DNA of 64,000 bases from Paenibacillus gyeongsangnamensis (GTDB lineage: Bacteria; Bacillota; Bacilli; Paenibacillales; NBRC-103111). The stretch lies in the NCBI RefSeq assembly GCF_027533625.1, contig NZ_JAQAGZ010000020.1, positions 111,072 through 175,071 of the forward strand. Reading direction: 5' to 3'. Below, in pieces: positions 15,914 to 23,952 of this stretch. Within the stretch, counting starts at the first letter, position 1, and each line of letters starts with the position of its first letter. A program made the translations under genes and the position numbers. Below the pieces are notes generated by a model. It saw nothing but the letters and a program-made list of their open reading frames with translations, made no database searches and was not told the DNA's origin.

Positions 15914-16642
15914 ATGATCATCGTACGCAACTTGAGCAAATCATTCCCGCCGGGGCGCCGGGTTCTGGACAAGCTCAGCTTTCAGGCCGACGAAGGAGAG
16001 CTGATTGCGCTTCTTGGAGCCAGCGGCAGCGGCAAAACCACGTTGTTCCGCTGTCTGATGCTGAAGGAGAAGTGGGACGACGGTCAATACATATACGGGG
16101 GAACCGACATTACGCAGATCAACGCTTGGGATAAAATCAAGCTGCGCAAGGAATGGGCGTACCTCGAGGAGAAGCCCAGCCTGAATCTGAAGAAATCGGC
16201 GCTCAAGAATGTGCTGAGCGCGCTGCTGTTCAAAAAATCGTGGATCCGCTTTCTTACGGGGACGGTGTCCGAAGACGATCATATGGAAGCAATGGATTAT
16301 TTGGATAAGGTCGGGCTGCTAGACAAGGCGCAGGAGCCTGTCGAGAAGCTGAGCGGGGGAGAAAAGCAGCGGGTCGCCATCTGCAAGGCGCTGATCAAGG
16401 GAGCCAAGGTGATCTTTGCGGACGAGCCGGTATCAGGGCTGGACCCGGAAGCGGCGATGCGCGTGCTGGAGGATTTGCAGCATATATGCCGCAAGGAGAA
16501 GCTGCTCGTCTTCTGCAGCCTGCATCAGGTGGAGTTGGCTGAGAAATTCGGATCAAGGATTTGGGGGTTGTCGGACGGGAAGCTGACGGTCGATATCGCG
16601 GGCCGCAGATTAACCCAGCGAGAAAAGGATCTTATCTTTTAA
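15914..16642 (+). CDS. PhnC-like ABC transporter ATP-binding protein (orphan)
   Basis: A 242-aa ABC ATPase with Walker A GASGSGKTT, Q-loop-region EWAYLEEKPSLN, signature LSGGEKQRVAICKAL, Walker B VIFADEPVSGLD and H-loop CSLHQ. The spacing and the CSLHQVELA ending match phosphonate/phosphate-ester ATPases (PhnC). The Q-loop is atypical: PhnC proteins normally have a clear FQxxNL, and here the segment reads YLEEKPSL. No permease or binding-protein gene adjoins it, so its partner must be elsewhere or it has another role. A terminator follows directly. Confidence 0.75.
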   Translation: MIIVRNLSKSFPPGRRVLDKLSFQADEGELIALLGASGSGKTTLFRCLMLKEKWDDGQYIYGGTDITQINAWDKIKLRKEWAYLEEKPSLNLKKSALKNVLSALLFKKSWIRFLTGTVSEDDHMEAMDYLDKVGLLDKAQEPVEKLSGGEKQRVAICKALIKGAKVIFADEPVSGLDPEAAMRVLEDLQHICRKEKLLVFCSLHQVELAEKFGSRIWGLSDGKLTVDIAGRRLTQREKDLIF

Positions 16643-16653
16643 TCATGAATCGG

Positions 16654-16684
16654 AGGGCGCCGCGGCTTAGGGTCGGGGCGCCCT
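16654..16684. terminator. Hairpin between convergent ABC ATPase and ypdA
   Basis: AGGGCGCC pairs with GGCGCCCT across a 15-nt loop. It lies between two converging genes; the downstream T-content is weak. Confidence 0.45.
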
Positions 16685-16693
16685 TCGCTTCGT

Positions 16694-17677
16694 TTACAGC
16701 AGCCCTGCCATATGACGGGCAATGGCAACCCCGTGCAAGCGCCCTGTTTCAATAAACACCTCGTTGGCATTCTCGCCCGAAGCCGCGACCCCTGCAATAT
16801 AAAGTCCCGGCACGCTGGTTTCCATCGTCTCCGGATCGTAGAAAGGCAATTCCTCAGGCACGGTCAGCTCAGCGCCGGCCTGCTTGAGCAGCGTCCGGTT
16901 CGGCCGGAAGCCTGTCAGCGCGAGAACGAAGTCGTTCTCGATCGCAAGAGCTCCTTCCGGACCGCTCACCGTCACGTTCCCCTCCGCAATGGCGATGACG
17001 CGCGATCGAAAGAGCATGCTGATGCGGCCCTTGGCGACCATGCTCTCAAAAATCGGTTTTACCCATGGCTTGATGTTAGGGGAGTATTGCTCTCCGCGAT
17101 AGACGACCGTCACTTCGGCGCCCGCCCGCAAAAGCTCCATGGCCGCATCGATCGCAGAGTTGCTGCCTCCGATGATGGCAACCTTCGTGCCGGCGTACGG
17201 ATGCGCTTCACGGAAATAATGGCTGACCTTGGGCAGCTCCTCGCCCGGGATGCCGAGCAGATTCGGCCGGTCGAAGTAACCCGTCGCAACGACGACGCGT
17301 TTTGACTTCAGCTCATAGACCGAGCCGGAACGTTTCCGGACCGTCAGCGTGAACGGAGCTTCATCGCCGTCTCGCGCGGTTTTGATGTCCACGACCTCGT
17401 TGTAAGGCCGAATATCCAGCTCGCTGCGCGCCGCGACATTCCGGTAATACGTCAGCGCCTCCAGCCTTGTCGGTTTCTCGTGAGGCGTCGTGAACGGAAT
17501 CCCTCCGATCTCCAGCAGCTCCGGGGTACTGAAAAACTGCATGTAAGTAGGATATAAATAAATGGAGTGCACTACGCATTCCTTCTCCAAAAGAACGGGC
17601 CGAAAGCCTTGCCGCTTCAGCTCGATGGCTGCCGATAAGCCGCAAGGACCGGCACCGATAATGACGACTTCCTCCAT
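16694..17677 (-). CDS. ypdA: YpdA family putative bacillithiol disulfide reductase
   Basis: A 327-aa FAD/NADPH oxidoreductase. The FAD Rossmann motif is IIGAGPCGLSAAIE (residues about 5-18), and the NADPH Rossmann motif is VAIIGGSNSAIDAA. The diagnostic YpdA stretch HSIYLYPTYMQFFSTPELLE is present, and the C-terminal FAD motif GLYIAGVAASG completes the fold. YpdA reduces bacillithiol disulfide in Bacillales, which places this organism among bacillithiol producers. The minus-strand start has GAGGTG upstream. Monocistronic. Confidence 0.9.
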   Translation of the reverse strand: MEEVVIIGAGPCGLSAAIELKRQGFRPVLLEKECVVHSIYLYPTYMQFFSTPELLEIGGIPFTTPHEKPTRLEALTYYRNVAARSELDIRPYNEVVDIKTARDGDEAPFTLTVRKRSGSVYELKSKRVVVATGYFDRPNLLGIPGEELPKVSHYFREAHPYAGTKVAIIGGSNSAIDAAMELLRAGAEVTVVYRGEQYSPNIKPWVKPIFESMVAKGRISMLFRSRVIAIAEGNVTVSGPEGALAIENDFVLALTGFRPNRTLLKQAGAELTVPEELPFYDPETMETSVPGLYIAGVAASGENANEVFIETGRLHGVAIARHMAGLL

Positions 17678-17864
17678 ACGAACACCTCGCTATATCCTTC
17701 TGTTAATGAAATTCCATATCTTTTCATAGTAAACGATTCATAGCGGAGATGCCAGTAGGGAAACACCCATTCAACCTTTCAATTGACAATTGACAAAAGA
17801 TTCCTCCTCCCCTAGGATAAGCTTGAACCGCGTGATTACGAATCCGATGCTGGAGGTACGATTC

Positions 17865-18299
17865 ATGTTAAAAGGCATTCCTTCGCTTCTTTCACCCGAG
17901 CTCTTCAAAATCATGTTGGAAATGGGGCACGGCGACGAGCTCGTGCTGGCGGACGGCAACTTCCCGGCGGCAAGCCATGCGCAGCGGCTCGTTCGATGCG
18001 ACGGGCACGGCATTCCGGAGCTGCTGGATGCGATTCTGACATTTTATCCGCTGGATCGATACGCCGAGCGTTCGGTCGCTTTAATGGCCGTCGTGCCGGG
18101 GGATCCGGTAAAGCCTGTCATATGGGAGACGTTCCGAACCACGATCCGGAAGCACGACCCCGATGCACAGGAGCTGGAGCTGCTGGAACGATTCGCGTTC
18201 TATGAACGTGCGCGCAAAGCTTATGCGATCGTTGCGACAGGGGAAAGCGCCCAGTATGCCAACGTGATTTTGAAAAAAGGCGTCATCGTTCCGGGCTGA
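17865..18299 (+). CDS. fucU: RbsD/FucU family protein, probable L-fucose mutarotase
   Basis: A 144-aa protein of the RbsD/FucU fold. It has MLKGIPSLLSPEL at the start, the catalytic His in MGHGDELVLADGNFPA, and the C-terminal signature AIVATGESAQYANVILKKGV. FucU interconverts anomers of L-fucose. The ATG at 17865 matches the family start exactly and has GGAGG upstream; the longer open stretch from 17790 is not needed. No other fucose gene is nearby, so it is an orphan in this window. Confidence 0.85.
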   Translation: MLKGIPSLLSPELFKIMLEMGHGDELVLADGNFPAASHAQRLVRCDGHGIPELLDAILTFYPLDRYAERSVALMAVVPGDPVKPVIWETFRTTIRKHDPDAQELELLERFAFYERARKAYAIVATGESAQYANVILKKGVIVPG

Positions 18300-18376
18300 C
18301 TTTCATAGACTATAACTAGATTGCAAGAGTTTGAGATTTGGCTGAGTTCATTCGTCTATGGAAGCGGGGTTTTCCG

Positions 18377-19183
18377 ATGCTGGCTTTCGTCCGCCGAACG
18401 CTGCAGGCCGCCGACCTGCGGTACATTCAGCTCTTGCTGATCGGATTTCTGATCGGCAACGGCATTGCCGCCGTGTTGTTCTTTTTATGGCCTTCGCCGC
18501 AGGAAATCCGTTCGAAGAACTACTCCTACGCGACGTACCGCGCGTCCAACGGCGTGAAGCTGCACGCGATGCGGACATCGCCGGACAATATCGTTTTGCG
18601 GCCGATTGCCTCGAATGTGACGAAGACAGAGGAGTTCGGGATCAACGGAGGCTTCTTCTGGAACGGGGATTTGCTCAGCGTAGCCGTGAACAACGATAGG
18701 CCCATCAAAGGAGAGCCGAACGATTACGGTTCCGGCTGGTATAATGTCGATTATCCGAAGGGGACGCTCGTCTGGGACGAGGCGACACGCCGGTTCAGCG
18801 TGCAGGTGGTCCAGGAGGCCGGCGAGCTGAAGGTAACGGACAAAGGGAGATATTGGGCGCAGGGCGGAGTCAGCATGTCGCTTCAGCAGGACGGCCGATG
18901 GGCGGAGCAGGCGCAAAAGGAGGACATGCCGGCGTTTGACGAAGCGCGTCTTCGCTCTGGGGTTGCCTATGACCGCGGACAGAACGTCTGGATGCTCTTA
19001 TCGGACAAGCCCTGCACCGTAGAGGAATTCCGTTCAGCCGTGAAGGAAGTGATCGCGCCGGGTCAGTTGGTGGACGGGGTATTCCTTGACGGGGACGGGT
19101 CGTCGCAGATGAGGTGCTATCAGGCCCAGCTGAAAGGCGACTCGCGCGAGGTCTATCAAATGATGGCTCTGAAGGCTAAATAA
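18377..19183 (+). CDS. Phosphodiester glycosidase (NAGPA-domain) family membrane-anchored protein
   Basis: About 268 aa. One N-terminal membrane helix (LRYIQLLLIGFLIGNGIAAV) is followed by an extracellular NAGPA-like domain. The motifs FGINGGFFW, GVAYDRGQNVWML and FLDGDGSSQMRC fit the family, in which a conserved Asp and Gly-rich turn form the active region. Members hydrolyse phosphodiester-linked sugars or process exopolysaccharide. The start is uncertain: ATG 18377 has only a weak GGGG upstream, and TTG 18338 would add 13 residues. A terminator follows. Confidence 0.75.
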   Translation: MLAFVRRTLQAADLRYIQLLLIGFLIGNGIAAVLFFLWPSPQEIRSKNYSYATYRASNGVKLHAMRTSPDNIVLRPIASNVTKTEEFGINGGFFWNGDLLSVAVNNDRPIKGEPNDYGSGWYNVDYPKGTLVWDEATRRFSVQVVQEAGELKVTDKGRYWAQGGVSMSLQQDGRWAEQAQKEDMPAFDEARLRSGVAYDRGQNVWMLLSDKPCTVEEFRSAVKEVIAPGQLVDGVFLDGDGSSQMRCYQAQLKGDSREVYQMMALKAK

Positions 19184-19202
19184 CGTTGGGCCCGAAATGG
19201 GG

Positions 19203-19235
19203 GAGCCTGCTGCTGCAAGGCTCTCTTTTTTTTTG
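19203..19235 (+). terminator. Intrinsic terminator before yuaF
   Basis: GAGCCT pairs with AGGCTC over a 9-nt loop, followed by TCTTTTTTTTT. Confidence 0.75.
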
Positions 19236-19264
19236 TTTTTATTCTTACAGTAATGGTAAATAGT

Positions 19265-19293
19265 TGAAACATTCAAGCGCTGTCGTACGTATA
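19265..19293 (+). promoter_or_regulatory. Sigma-W-type promoter of yuaF-floT
   Basis: TGAAAC (19265-19270), a 17-bp spacer, CGTATA (19288-19293). This matches the ECF sigma-W consensus (TGAAAC, about 16 bp, CGTA). The Bacillus yuaF-yuaG operon is a known sigma-W target, so sequence and context agree. Confidence 0.75.
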
Positions 19294-19333
19294 TAACATG
19301 AGTACGTCATATTGGCAACTAGGGGGGCTGCGC

Positions 19334-19891
19334 TTGATTGCACTATATTGGAGCCTGTTGGCGGTAGGGGTGCTGTTTGCCGTATTAAGCGTATTGATCG
19401 GAGATATCATCGGCAGCGCCTTGGACGGAGCCTTCGAGTTCATCTCGATGGATGCGCTGCATTGGTTTCAGCCGACGGTGCTGTTCAGCGGACTGACTGT
19501 CCTTGGCGGTGCGGGCGTGCTGCTCACCCGCTATTCACCGCTGCCGGCCGCTGCCGTATTGGCCTTATCTTTACTTCTGGCTGCAGGCCTCGGGATCGCG
19601 ATGTATTTACTGTATGTGAAGCCGATGAGAAGCAGCGAAAACTCAGTTGCATATTCGATGAAGGAGCTCGCAGGCTCGATCGGCGAGGTTTCAATTCCGA
19701 TTCCGGCCAAGGGATACGGCGAGGTGCTGCTGCGCATCGGAGGCGGCGTTACGAATCAAATTGCAGCCAGCTTCGACCAAAGGAGCATCGCGGCCGGACT
19801 GCGTGTAGTGGTCGTGGAAGTGAAGGACGATACGCTATACGTGTCCCCGATGGATGACCAAGATCTGATGAGGAGAGATGAGAATGAATGA
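19334..19891 (+). CDS. yuaF: NfeD-like membrane protein YuaF, flotillin partner
   Basis: About 185 aa. Three membrane helices (residues about 2-25, 45-60 and 68-92) are followed by a C-terminal OB-fold-like beta domain (GSIGEVSIPIPAKGYGEVLL, VVVVEVKDDTLYVSP). This is the NfeD/YuaF architecture; YuaF scaffolds flotillin assemblies in the membrane. TTG 19334 is chosen because GGGGGG lies just upstream and because an upstream in-frame ATG at 19298 would fall at or before the transcription start expected from the sigma-W promoter. Its stop overlaps the floT start. Confidence 0.8.
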   Translation: MIALYWSLLAVGVLFAVLSVLIGDIIGSALDGAFEFISMDALHWFQPTVLFSGLTVLGGAGVLLTRYSPLPAAAVLALSLLLAAGLGIAMYLLYVKPMRSSENSVAYSMKELAGSIGEVSIPIPAKGYGEVLLRIGGGVTNQIAASFDQRSIAAGLRVVVVEVKDDTLYVSPMDDQDLMRRDENE

Positions 19892-21416
19892 CGCTTTGGT
19901 AGTGCCTGTTATCGTAATTGGCGTGATCTTCGTGCTGGGCCTGGCTTTTTGGGCCCGTTATAAGACGGTCAGTCCCGATGAGGCTATGATTGTGACCGGC
20001 TCGTTCCTCGGCAGCCGGAATGTGCTGACGGATGATTCCGGACGCAAGATCAAGATTGTCCGGGGCGGCGGCGCGTTTATTTTGCCGGTGTTTCAGCGTG
20101 CTGAATTTCTGTCGCTCTTGTCGCATAAGCTGGATGTTTCCACGCCGGAGGTATATACGGAGCAGGGCGTCCCGGTGCTGGCGGACGGCGTGGCGATCAT
20201 CAAGATCGGCGGCTCGGTGGAGGATGTCGCTACGGCGGCCGAGCAGTTTATGGGGAAACCGACGGAGGCGCTCAAGAGCGAGGCCCAAGAAGTGCTGGAA
20301 GGCCACCTTCGCGCGATCCTAGGTTCGATGACGGTAGAGGAGGTTTACCGGAACCGAGACAGGTTCGCCCAGGAAGTGCAGGGGGTAGCCGCCAAGGATT
20401 TGAAGAAGATGGGGCTGCAAATCGTATCTTTCACGATTAAGGACGTGCGCGACAAGCAGGGTTATCTGGAGGCGCTCGGCAAACCGCGGATCGCTGCCGT
20501 GAAGCGGGATGCGGAGATCGCCGAAGCGCAGGCGATGCGGGATTCCCGGATCCAGAAGGCGCTGGCCGAGGAAGAAGGGCAGAAGGCCGAGCTGATGCGC
20601 GACACGAACATTGCCGAGGCATCGAAGGAGAAAGAGCTGAAGATCGCTTCCTTCAAGAAGGAGCAGGATATGGCGAAGGCGGAAGCGGACCAAGCGTATT
20701 TCGTCCAGGAAGCTCGTTCGAAGCAAAGCGTCGTCGAGGAGCAGATGCGCGTCGAGCTCGTAAGGAAGGAACGCGAGATCGATCTTGAAGCGAAGGAAAT
20801 CCTGCGCCGCGAGAAGCAGTACGATGCGGAAGTGAAGAAGAAGGCCGACGCGGACCGGTACGCGGTCGTTCAGGCGGCGGAGGCCGACAAGCTGAAGCGG
20901 ATCAACGAGGCTGACGCGATGCAGTACCGGATCGAGGCGGAAGCGAAGGCGCAGGCCGAGCAGAAGCGGCTCGAGGGTCTTGCGGTGGCGGATGCGGAGC
21001 GCGCCAAAGGTACGGCGGAGGCCGAGGTCATCCGGCTCCGGGGATTGGCGGAGGCGGAAGCGAAGCAGAAGCTCGCCGAGGCGTTCGAGAAGTTCGGCGA
21101 AGCGGCCGTGCTCGATATTATCGTGAAGATGCTTCCGGAGCTCGCCGGCAAGGTGGCGGAGCCGATCAAGGGGATCGATAAGCTGACGGTCGTCGATACC
21201 GGGCACGGCGAGGGCGCCGCCCGCGTCAGCAACTATGTTACCTCGCTCATGGCAACTGCGCCCGAAATGCTCAAGAGCGTCAGCGGGATCGACCTGGGCC
21301 GGCTCGTGAAGGGCTTGACGCAGGGGACGGGACGCAGTGCCGGCGCTTCGGAGGAAACTGCCAAGAGCGTTGCGGCGTCGCTGGAAACACCATCGGTTCA
21401 GCGGGCTGAACCGTAA
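19884..21416 (+). CDS. floT: Flotillin-like protein FloT
   Basis: About 510 aa, close to the length of Bacillus FloT. One N-terminal membrane helix is followed by an SPFH/PHB domain (SPDEAMIVTGSFLG, RGGGAFILPVFQ), then a long Glu/Ala/Lys coiled coil (about residues 200-400, many EAEAKA repeats) and a C-terminal oligomerisation region (DIIVKMLPELAGKVAEPIKG). FloT organises functional membrane microdomains. ATG 19884 has AGGAG 8 nt upstream; ATG 19878 is too close to it. It overlaps yuaF, implying translational coupling. Confidence 0.9.
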   Translation: MNDALVVPVIVIGVIFVLGLAFWARYKTVSPDEAMIVTGSFLGSRNVLTDDSGRKIKIVRGGGAFILPVFQRAEFLSLLSHKLDVSTPEVYTEQGVPVLADGVAIIKIGGSVEDVATAAEQFMGKPTEALKSEAQEVLEGHLRAILGSMTVEEVYRNRDRFAQEVQGVAAKDLKKMGLQIVSFTIKDVRDKQGYLEALGKPRIAAVKRDAEIAEAQAMRDSRIQKALAEEEGQKAELMRDTNIAEASKEKELKIASFKKEQDMAKAEADQAYFVQEARSKQSVVEEQMRVELVRKEREIDLEAKEILRREKQYDAEVKKKADADRYAVVQAAEADKLKRINEADAMQYRIEAEAKAQAEQKRLEGLAVADAERAKGTAEAEVIRLRGLAEAEAKQKLAEAFEKFGEAAVLDIIVKMLPELAGKVAEPIKGIDKLTVVDTGHGEGAARVSNYVTSLMATAPEMLKSVSGIDLGRLVKGLTQGTGRSAGASEETAKSVAASLETPSVQRAEP

Positions 21417-21494
21417 TGTATCACGATAAACTTTAGCTTTACGGCTCTTGGGGTGTCAATTATAATGGAACACGTGAACAATATGAGGCGAAGG

Positions 21495-21516
21495 GCAGCC
21501 GGCAAGGCTGCTTTTC
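21495..21516 (+). terminator. Intrinsic terminator after floT
   Basis: GCAGCC-GGCAA-GGCTGC followed by TTTTC. A promoter-like TTTACG, 17 bp, TATAAT lies just before it (21438-21466). Confidence 0.6.
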
Positions 21517-21520
21517 TCGG

Positions 21521-21676
21521 TTGATAAAAATATATAAGTTTTTCGCAACTTATAGCTTCGCATCAACCTTGATAAACGCGCTGGTCCTTGTAAGCAAGTA
21601 CGGCGTAGCCGTTTATCCTGGGTTGATAAACGCGCTGGTCCTTTAAAGATAAGGACAGCGCAGCCGTTTATCCTGG
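21521..21676 (+). repeat. Dispersed palindromic repeat, copy 2 (second hairpin duplicated)
   Basis: Same element as at 9433. After the first hairpin it carries two tandem versions of the second one: GATAAACGCGCTGGTCCTT begins near 21570 and again near 21624. Arms in this copy are imperfect, with the variant right arm GGCGTAGCCGTTTATCC. Confidence 0.85.
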
Positions 21677-21695
21677 TCGCCAAGGGGGATTCGCG

Positions 21696-23108
21696 TTGTC
21701 TGCAGCCATGTCCAAGAGCACTCATCTGACGGAAGGACCCATAGGCAAAAGTTTATTTTTGTTTTCGCTTCCGCTCCTGTTCGGCAATGTGCTTCAATCG
21801 CTGAACGGTACCGTCAACTCGATTTGGGTCGGCAGTTATTTGGGGGAGAGCGCCTTCGCGGCCACCTCCAATGCCAACAATATTATGTTTTTTCTGCTGA
21901 GTCTCGTTTTCGGTATCGGCATGGCTTCGACCATACTGATCGGTCAAAGTGTCGGGGCACAGGATATTCATCGAGCCAAGCGGGTCGTCGGCACTAGTGC
22001 GCTCTTCTTTCTGGCCTTGTCGGTCATGATCGCCTTGCTGGGCTGGCTGTTCTCCAACGCAATATTGACGGCCATGCACACGCCAACAGACGCGATGCCT
22101 TATGCGATAGCATATCTTCGGATTATCTTCATAGGGATTCCGTTCATGTACGGCTATAATTTCATTATGATGATTCTTCGGGGGGCCGGCGATTCGAAGA
22201 CGCCATTTTATTTCCTGCTTCTGTCCACGGTGCTTGATATCGTGCTCAATCCGGTTTTTATATTCGGACTTGGCCCGGCGCCGAGAATGGGGACGGCCGG
22301 TGCAGCGTTAGCTACGTTCATCGCCCAGTTCGTCAGCCTCGCCTGTCTCGTGGCTCACTTGTACCGGAAGCGGTATTTTCTTCGGTTAACCCGTGAGGAT
22401 CGAGGTTTGCTAAGATTCGATCGTCAGATCATTTCGTCGCTGGTCCGCAAAGGAATTCCCATGGGACTTCAGATGATGATCGTCTCGACCAGCGGCCTTG
22501 CCATCGTCAATTTAGTAAACAGCTTTGGTTCGGTTGCGACAGCCGCCTACGGTGCCGCGATGCAGCTGTCCGGATACATCCAAATGCCTGCCATGGCCAT
22601 TGGGGGAGCCGTATCCAGCATTGCCGCACAGAACGTGGGAGCAGGCAAGTGGGATCGCGTACATAAGACGACGCTGCTCGGCATCGTGTTCAATATCGTC
22701 ATGACCGGGGTGCTGGTCGGCCTGATTTACCTCTTCAACCGCCAGACGTTGTCCTTGTTTCTCAAGGATGAATCGGCGTTAGCGATCGGTATGACCGTCA
22801 ATCACATCACCTTATGGTCGTTTATTCTGTTCGGTATCACGTTCGTCTTAACGGGAGTGATCCGGTCCACCGGATCGGTCATTGTGCCCCTTGGAATTAC
22901 ATTCGTGATCCTCTGGTGCGTTAGGACACCGCTGGCTTACTATCTGGGGCAATATTACGGACTCCATGCGCTATGGTGGAGCTTCCCCATAAGCTTCATG
23001 GTCAATCTGCTTATCATCAGCTCCTATTATTTATGGGGGAACTGGCGCGAAGCGAAGATGCTGCAGCCGCCAAAAACTTCGGAAAGCACGGAATCCGCTT
23101 CCGGTTAA
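21696..23108 (+). CDS. MATE family efflux transporter
   Basis: A 470-aa protein with 12 predicted membrane helices in two MatE repeats. Typical stretches are LFSLPLLFGNVLQSLNGTVN, QSVGAQDIHRAKRV and ILRGAGDSKTPFYF in the first half and GIPMGLQMMIVSTSG with AAQNVGAGKWDRV in the second. It should export cationic drugs or metabolites using a Na+ or H+ gradient; the substrate is unknown. TTG 21696 is preceded by AAGGGGG at 7 nt; an ATG four codons later (21708) is the alternative. Confidence 0.88.
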   Translation: MSAAMSKSTHLTEGPIGKSLFLFSLPLLFGNVLQSLNGTVNSIWVGSYLGESAFAATSNANNIMFFLLSLVFGIGMASTILIGQSVGAQDIHRAKRVVGTSALFFLALSVMIALLGWLFSNAILTAMHTPTDAMPYAIAYLRIIFIGIPFMYGYNFIMMILRGAGDSKTPFYFLLLSTVLDIVLNPVFIFGLGPAPRMGTAGAALATFIAQFVSLACLVAHLYRKRYFLRLTREDRGLLRFDRQIISSLVRKGIPMGLQMMIVSTSGLAIVNLVNSFGSVATAAYGAAMQLSGYIQMPAMAIGGAVSSIAAQNVGAGKWDRVHKTTLLGIVFNIVMTGVLVGLIYLFNRQTLSLFLKDESALAIGMTVNHITLWSFILFGITFVLTGVIRSTGSVIVPLGITFVILWCVRTPLAYYLGQYYGLHALWWSFPISFMVNLLIISSYYLWGNWREAKMLQPPKTSESTESASG

Positions 23109-23123
23109 GTTGTTATCGTTCAA

Positions 23124-23151
23124 GAAGACCGTCCCGAGGGACGGTCTTCTT
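23124..23151 (+). terminator. Bidirectional terminator between MATE gene and udk
   Basis: GAAGACCGTCCC-GAG-GGACGGTCTTC, a near-perfect stem followed by TT; flanked by convergent genes. Confidence 0.65.
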
Positions 23152-23172
23152 CAGCTTCTAAGGCATGTCCGA

Positions 23173-23790
23173 TTATTCCGGCGACATTAAGTATTTTTCC
23201 GTTAAGATGGAAAGCAGCTCGATGCCGACTTCATTGTGGCCGCCTTCGGGGATGATGATATCGGCATATTTCTTGGAAGGCTCGATGAACGCTTCATGCA
23301 TAGGCTTGACGGTGGTCAAATATTGATCATAGACCGATTGGATCGTCCTTCCGCGATCGTTCATGTCTCTCAAAACCCGCCGCAGAATGCGAACGTCGGG
23401 GTCGGTGTCAACGAACACCTTAATATCGAGAATCGAGCGGAGCGGCTCGTCCGAGAGCACATGCAGCCCTTCAATGATTACGATTTTGTTCGGCTTCAGC
23501 TCGAGCGTCTCGTCCTTGGACCGGGCATGGTTGGAAAAGTCGTAGACCGGCGCCTGCACCGTTTGCAGCTGCTTGAGAGCTTTCAAGTGTTCGAGCAGCA
23601 GCTCGTTGTCGAAGGCCAGCGGATGATCATAGTTGATATTCTCCCGTTCGGAGAAAGAGAGATGGGCATGATCCTTATAATAGTTATCCTGGGATACGAA
23701 GGTAACGCCTTCCCCCAGGCGATCGATTACGGAACGGGCTACGGTCGTTTTACCCGAGCCTGTGCCGCCTGCAATACCGATAATTAACAT
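23173..23790 (-). CDS. udk: Uridine kinase
   Basis: A 205-aa P-loop kinase of pyrimidine salvage that phosphorylates uridine and cytidine. P-loop GGTGSGKTT (residues about 8-16), FVSQDNYYKD, NYDHPLAFDN, IIEGLHVL (Walker B-like), and VDTDPDVRILRRVLRDMNDRGR all match Udk. Length equals the family norm. Convergent with the MATE gene and divergent from the SDR gene. Confidence 0.92.
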   Translation of the reverse strand: MLIIGIAGGTGSGKTTVARSVIDRLGEGVTFVSQDNYYKDHAHLSFSERENINYDHPLAFDNELLLEHLKALKQLQTVQAPVYDFSNHARSKDETLELKPNKIVIIEGLHVLSDEPLRSILDIKVFVDTDPDVRILRRVLRDMNDRGRTIQSVYDQYLTTVKPMHEAFIEPSKKYADIIIPEGGHNEVGIELLSILTEKYLMSPE

Positions 23791-23952
23791 AAATGGTTCA
23801 AAGCCTCCCGCTTTGTGTTCAGTTGATCGTCGGAGGGTTTAATTCCGGTTCAATCTTAGTATTTTAGCATAAACGGGGACGGAACACGAGCACAATAAGC
23901 CGGTAAGTGCATATTGGCGCGCAGCCGGAGCGGCTGCGGGAAGGAGAGTGAA

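Noticed and set aside
20319..21206. 295-codon minus-strand frame opposite floT
   Set aside because: It is a shadow of the Glu/Ala/Lys-rich coiled coil, whose codons leave the reverse strand open; the translation is Leu/Arg/His-rich and lacks a start signal.
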